From the NCBI GenBank assembly GCA_947629425.1, contig CANRDR010000087.1:1-6576 (forward strand): a stretch of DNA of 6,576 nucleotides, written 5' to 3'. This document shows, one piece after another, positions 5,102 to 6,576 of this stretch. The first letter of the stretch is position 1. The number at the start of each line of letters is the position of its first letter. The notes beneath the pieces were generated by a model. The model had not been told where the DNA came from. It made no database searches and saw nothing but the letters and a program-made list of their open reading frames with translations. The stretch comes from an uncultured Bacilli bacterium. GTDB taxonomy: Bacteria; Bacillota_I; Bacilli_A; RF39; UBA660. Both the position numbers and the translations under genes were made by a program.

Positions 5102-6307
5102 ATGATTGAAAGGATAGAATATCTTGATCAATTAAAAAGGTTTAAGGATAAGGATTTAATTAAAGTTGTTACTGGAATAAGAAGATGTGGTAAATCTACA
5201 TTATTTGATTTATTTATAGATTATTTAAAAGAAAATGGTATTAAAGATAATCAAATAATAAAAATAAACCTTGAGGATGTTGATTATAGTTTTAGCAATT
5301 ATAAAGAGTTATATAATTACGTAAATAAACTAATAGATTCTAAAAAACAATATTATGTTTTTTTAGATGAAGTTCAGAATGTTTCAATGTTTCAAAAGGC
5401 AGTAGATAGTTTATATATAAAAAAGAATGTTGATGTATATATAACTGGATCAAATGCTTATTTATTATCTGGAGAGTTAGCTACATTATTATCTGGGAGA
5501 TATATAGAAATAAAAATGTTACCATTATCATTTAAAGAATACTTGAGTGCATTTAGTAATTCAAATAAAAGTAATTATGAACATTTTATAGATTATATGA
5601 GAAATGGTGGTATGCCAGGTAATATTGCAATACTTAAAGATAATCCAAATGATTTGGATATTTACTTAGAAGGTATATTTACTACAATAGTATATAAAGA
5701 TATAATAACTAGAAATAATATAACTGATAAAATGTTATTAGAAAGTATATTAAAATTTATATTTGATAGTATAGGTAGTCCAATATCAACAAAAAAAATA
5801 AGTGACACTTTAACTAGCAAAGGCATGTCTACAAGCAATCATACTGTTGAAAATTATATATCTTCATTTCTTGAAAGTTTTTTGATATATAAAGCTGAAA
5901 GATTTGATGTTAAAGGAAAAAATTTATTAGCAAGAGATTATAAATATTATGTTGTAGATCAAGGTTTAAGAAGCTATTTGCTAGGTAAAAAAGCAGATAG
6001 TGATATGGGACATATACTAGAAAATATTGTTTATTTAGAATTATTAAGAAGAGGATACAAAGTATATGTTGGTAAAGTTGATGATTTAGAAATTGATTTT
6101 GTAGCTGAAAATAGGGATGGGTTAAAATACTATCAAGTAGCATTGTCTGTTAGAGATGAAAAAATATTAGAAAGAGAATTAAAATCATTACAGAAAACAG
6201 GAGATTACTACCCAAAATTTTTAATAACTTTAGATATGGATTTAGAATCAGATTATGAAGGAATAACTAAAATTAATGTAATTGATTGGTTATTAAATAA
6301 AGAATAA
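5102..6307 (+). CDS. AAA_14/DUF4143 family ATPase
   Basis: A 401-aa protein of the widespread AAA_14 plus DUF4143 family. The ATPase domain carries Walker A GIRRCGKS (25-32), Walker B YYVFLDEV (84-91), the sensor-like ITGSN (114-118) and SGRY with a likely arginine finger (131-134). Then come MLPLSFKEYL (139-148) and GGMPG (169-173), typical of the family. A winged-helix-like region (about 215-265) and a C-terminal domain follow, with GHILENIVYLELLRRGYKVY (303-322), EIDFVA (330-335) and YYQVALSV (343-350). The last resembles a PD-(D/E)XK fold in which the usual catalytic Lys is Gln345, as is common in this family, so nuclease activity is doubtful. Length is normal and nothing is missing. The cellular role of the family is not established; it is frequent and multi-copy in gut bacteria and archaea. 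The gene has its own strong promoter, so it is probably expressed independently of the restriction genes. Confidence 0.92.
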   Translation: MIERIEYLDQLKRFKDKDLIKVVTGIRRCGKSTLFDLFIDYLKENGIKDNQIIKINLEDVDYSFSNYKELYNYVNKLIDSKKQYYVFLDEVQNVSMFQKAVDSLYIKKNVDVYITGSNAYLLSGELATLLSGRYIEIKMLPLSFKEYLSAFSNSNKSNYEHFIDYMRNGGMPGNIAILKDNPNDLDIYLEGIFTTIVYKDIITRNNITDKMLLESILKFIFDSIGSPISTKKISDTLTSKGMSTSNHTVENYISSFLESFLIYKAERFDVKGKNLLARDYKYYVVDQGLRSYLLGKKADSDMGHILENIVYLELLRRGYKVYVGKVDDLEIDFVAENRDGLKYYQVALSVRDEKILERELKSLQKTGDYYPKFLITLDMDLESDYEGITKINVIDWLLNKE

Positions 6308-6337
6308 ACATAAATATTTAACTCTACGTTTCGTTTG

Positions 6338-6365
6338 TTGTATTTTAAATACTTTATATTATAAT
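6338..6365 (+). promoter_or_regulatory. Possible promoter of the HTH gene
   Basis: TATAAT (6360-6365) with a weak TTGTAT (6338-6343) at a 16-nt spacer; TATATT at 6355-6360 overlaps it. No terminator is visible between the ATPase stop and this point, so readthrough from the ATPase promoter is also possible. Confidence 0.35.
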
Positions 6366-6388
6366 TAAATTACGAAAGGAAGAGATTT

Positions 6389-6529
6389 ATGGATCAAGTA
6401 CGTATTGGTAAATTTATAGCAAAACTTCGTAATGAAAAAAATATGACACAACAAGAATTAGCATATAAAATTGGAGTCACAGATAGAGCAATATCAAAAT
6501 GGGAAAATGGTGTTTCTCTTGTCAAATGA
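6389..6529 (+). CDS. Short Xre/Cro-type HTH protein, apparently truncated
   Basis: A 46-aa ORF consisting almost only of an Xre-family helix-turn-helix: RIGKFIAKLRNEKNMTQQEL (5-24) and the recognition helix region GVTDRAISKWENG (29-41). It has a good AGGAAG ribosome binding site (6377-6382, spacer 6 nt). Relatives usually continue after SKWENG with a 'LPD.S....LC..L.VS..ELL'-type fifth helix and often a C-terminal domain. Here the frame departs after NGVSL, adds VK and stops at TGA 6527-6529. The HTH is therefore missing its last helix and is probably unstable or non-functional, unless this is a naturally minimal regulator. The stop overlaps the ATG of the next ORF (ATGA). It is best explained as the front of a regulator gene joined by deletion or recombination to a foreign sequence near 6520. 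Confidence 0.7.
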   Translation: MDQVRIGKFIAKLRNEKNMTQQELAYKIGVTDRAISKWENGVSLVK

Positions 6530-6576
6530 CACATAATAAAAAAATAAGAGATTTACTTTATTTTAAAGGAAAAAGT
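6526..6576 (+). CDS. Start of a second small HTH-like ORF, cut by the right edge
   Basis: The frame from ATG 6526 is open to the window end (17 codons, beginning MTHNKKIRDLLYFKGKS). The pattern 'KIRDLLYFKGKS' resembles the first helix of small Xre-like proteins that continue with 'QKDLA..LGISKQALNNK'; that continuation is outside the window. No proper ribosome binding site precedes the ATG, because the preceding HTH ORF occupies that space. Translation would depend on ATGA coupling, or the native upstream region has been lost. Assignment rests on very few residues. Confidence 0.45.
   Translation, partial: MTHNKKIRDLLYFKGKS

Noticed and set aside
5910..6143. Reverse-strand ORF of about 77 codons
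   Set aside because: It lies antisense inside the well-conserved ATPase C-terminal domain. The hydrophobic, low-complexity translation has no family resemblance.
6500..6549. Alternative genetic code (TGA as Trp) to rescue the truncated HTH
   Set aside because: Reading TGA 6527-6529 as Trp adds only six codons before a TAA and does not restore the expected fifth helix. Trp is TGG in all the intact genes.
1..6576. CRISPR array, tRNA or rRNA genes
   Set aside because: No regularly spaced repeats, no cloverleaf-like segment with a T-loop consensus and no rRNA-like sequence were seen on either strand.

Overview
The window is very AT-rich. Trp is encoded by TGG, TGA is used as a stop, and several genes have GGAG/AGGAGG-type ribosome binding sites. 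Together this points to a low-GC Bacillota or Mycoplasmatota-like gut or host-associated bacterium using the standard bacterial code. The species cannot be named from the sequence. All supported genes lie on the + strand, and the content is that of an accessory (defence or genomic-island) region.

Layout. (1) 2-1168: the tail of a YhcG/DUF1016-type PD-(D/E)XK nuclease, cut by the left window edge, followed 3 nt later by a DUF2441-like protein. The two form an apparent operon. (2) 1169-1808: a 640-nt stretch without a convincing gene. It holds two GC-richer islands that fold into hairpins, a strong bidirectional hairpin terminator, a 12-nt direct repeat, a doubtful 34-codon ORF, and a second terminator-like hairpin with a T-run. 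It reads as old mobile-element scars and/or a small structured RNA. An extended -10 promoter lies at its right end. (3) 1776-4524: a type II restriction-modification pair. A gamma-class N6-adenine DNA methyltransferase (NPPY) overlaps by 8 nt with a 395-aa PD-(D/E)XK protein that is very probably the cognate endonuclease. (4) 4514-4877: a decayed coding region in two frames, not recognised. (5) 5053-6307: a well-formed sigma-A-type promoter, with a perfect palindrome over its -35 box, driving an AAA_14/DUF4143 ATPase. (6) 6308-6576: a short Xre/Cro HTH ORF that ends abnormally early. Its stop overlaps (ATGA) the start of a second small ORF that runs off the right edge.

How the parts fit. The restriction-modification pair is self-contained and ordered methyltransferase first with a translational overlap, as expected for safe establishment. 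The nuclease/DUF2441 pair and the ATPase are families common in defence islands, but nothing in the sequence ties them to the restriction-modification system. Signs of turnover are a two-frame remnant behind the endonuclease, possible insertion-sequence ends in the 640-nt gap, and an abrupt join between two HTH genes.

The best candidates for something undescribed are the DUF1016-DUF2441 gene pair, the endonuclease of unrecognised subfamily, and the structured element at about 1602-1685. None can be shown to be new without database searches.
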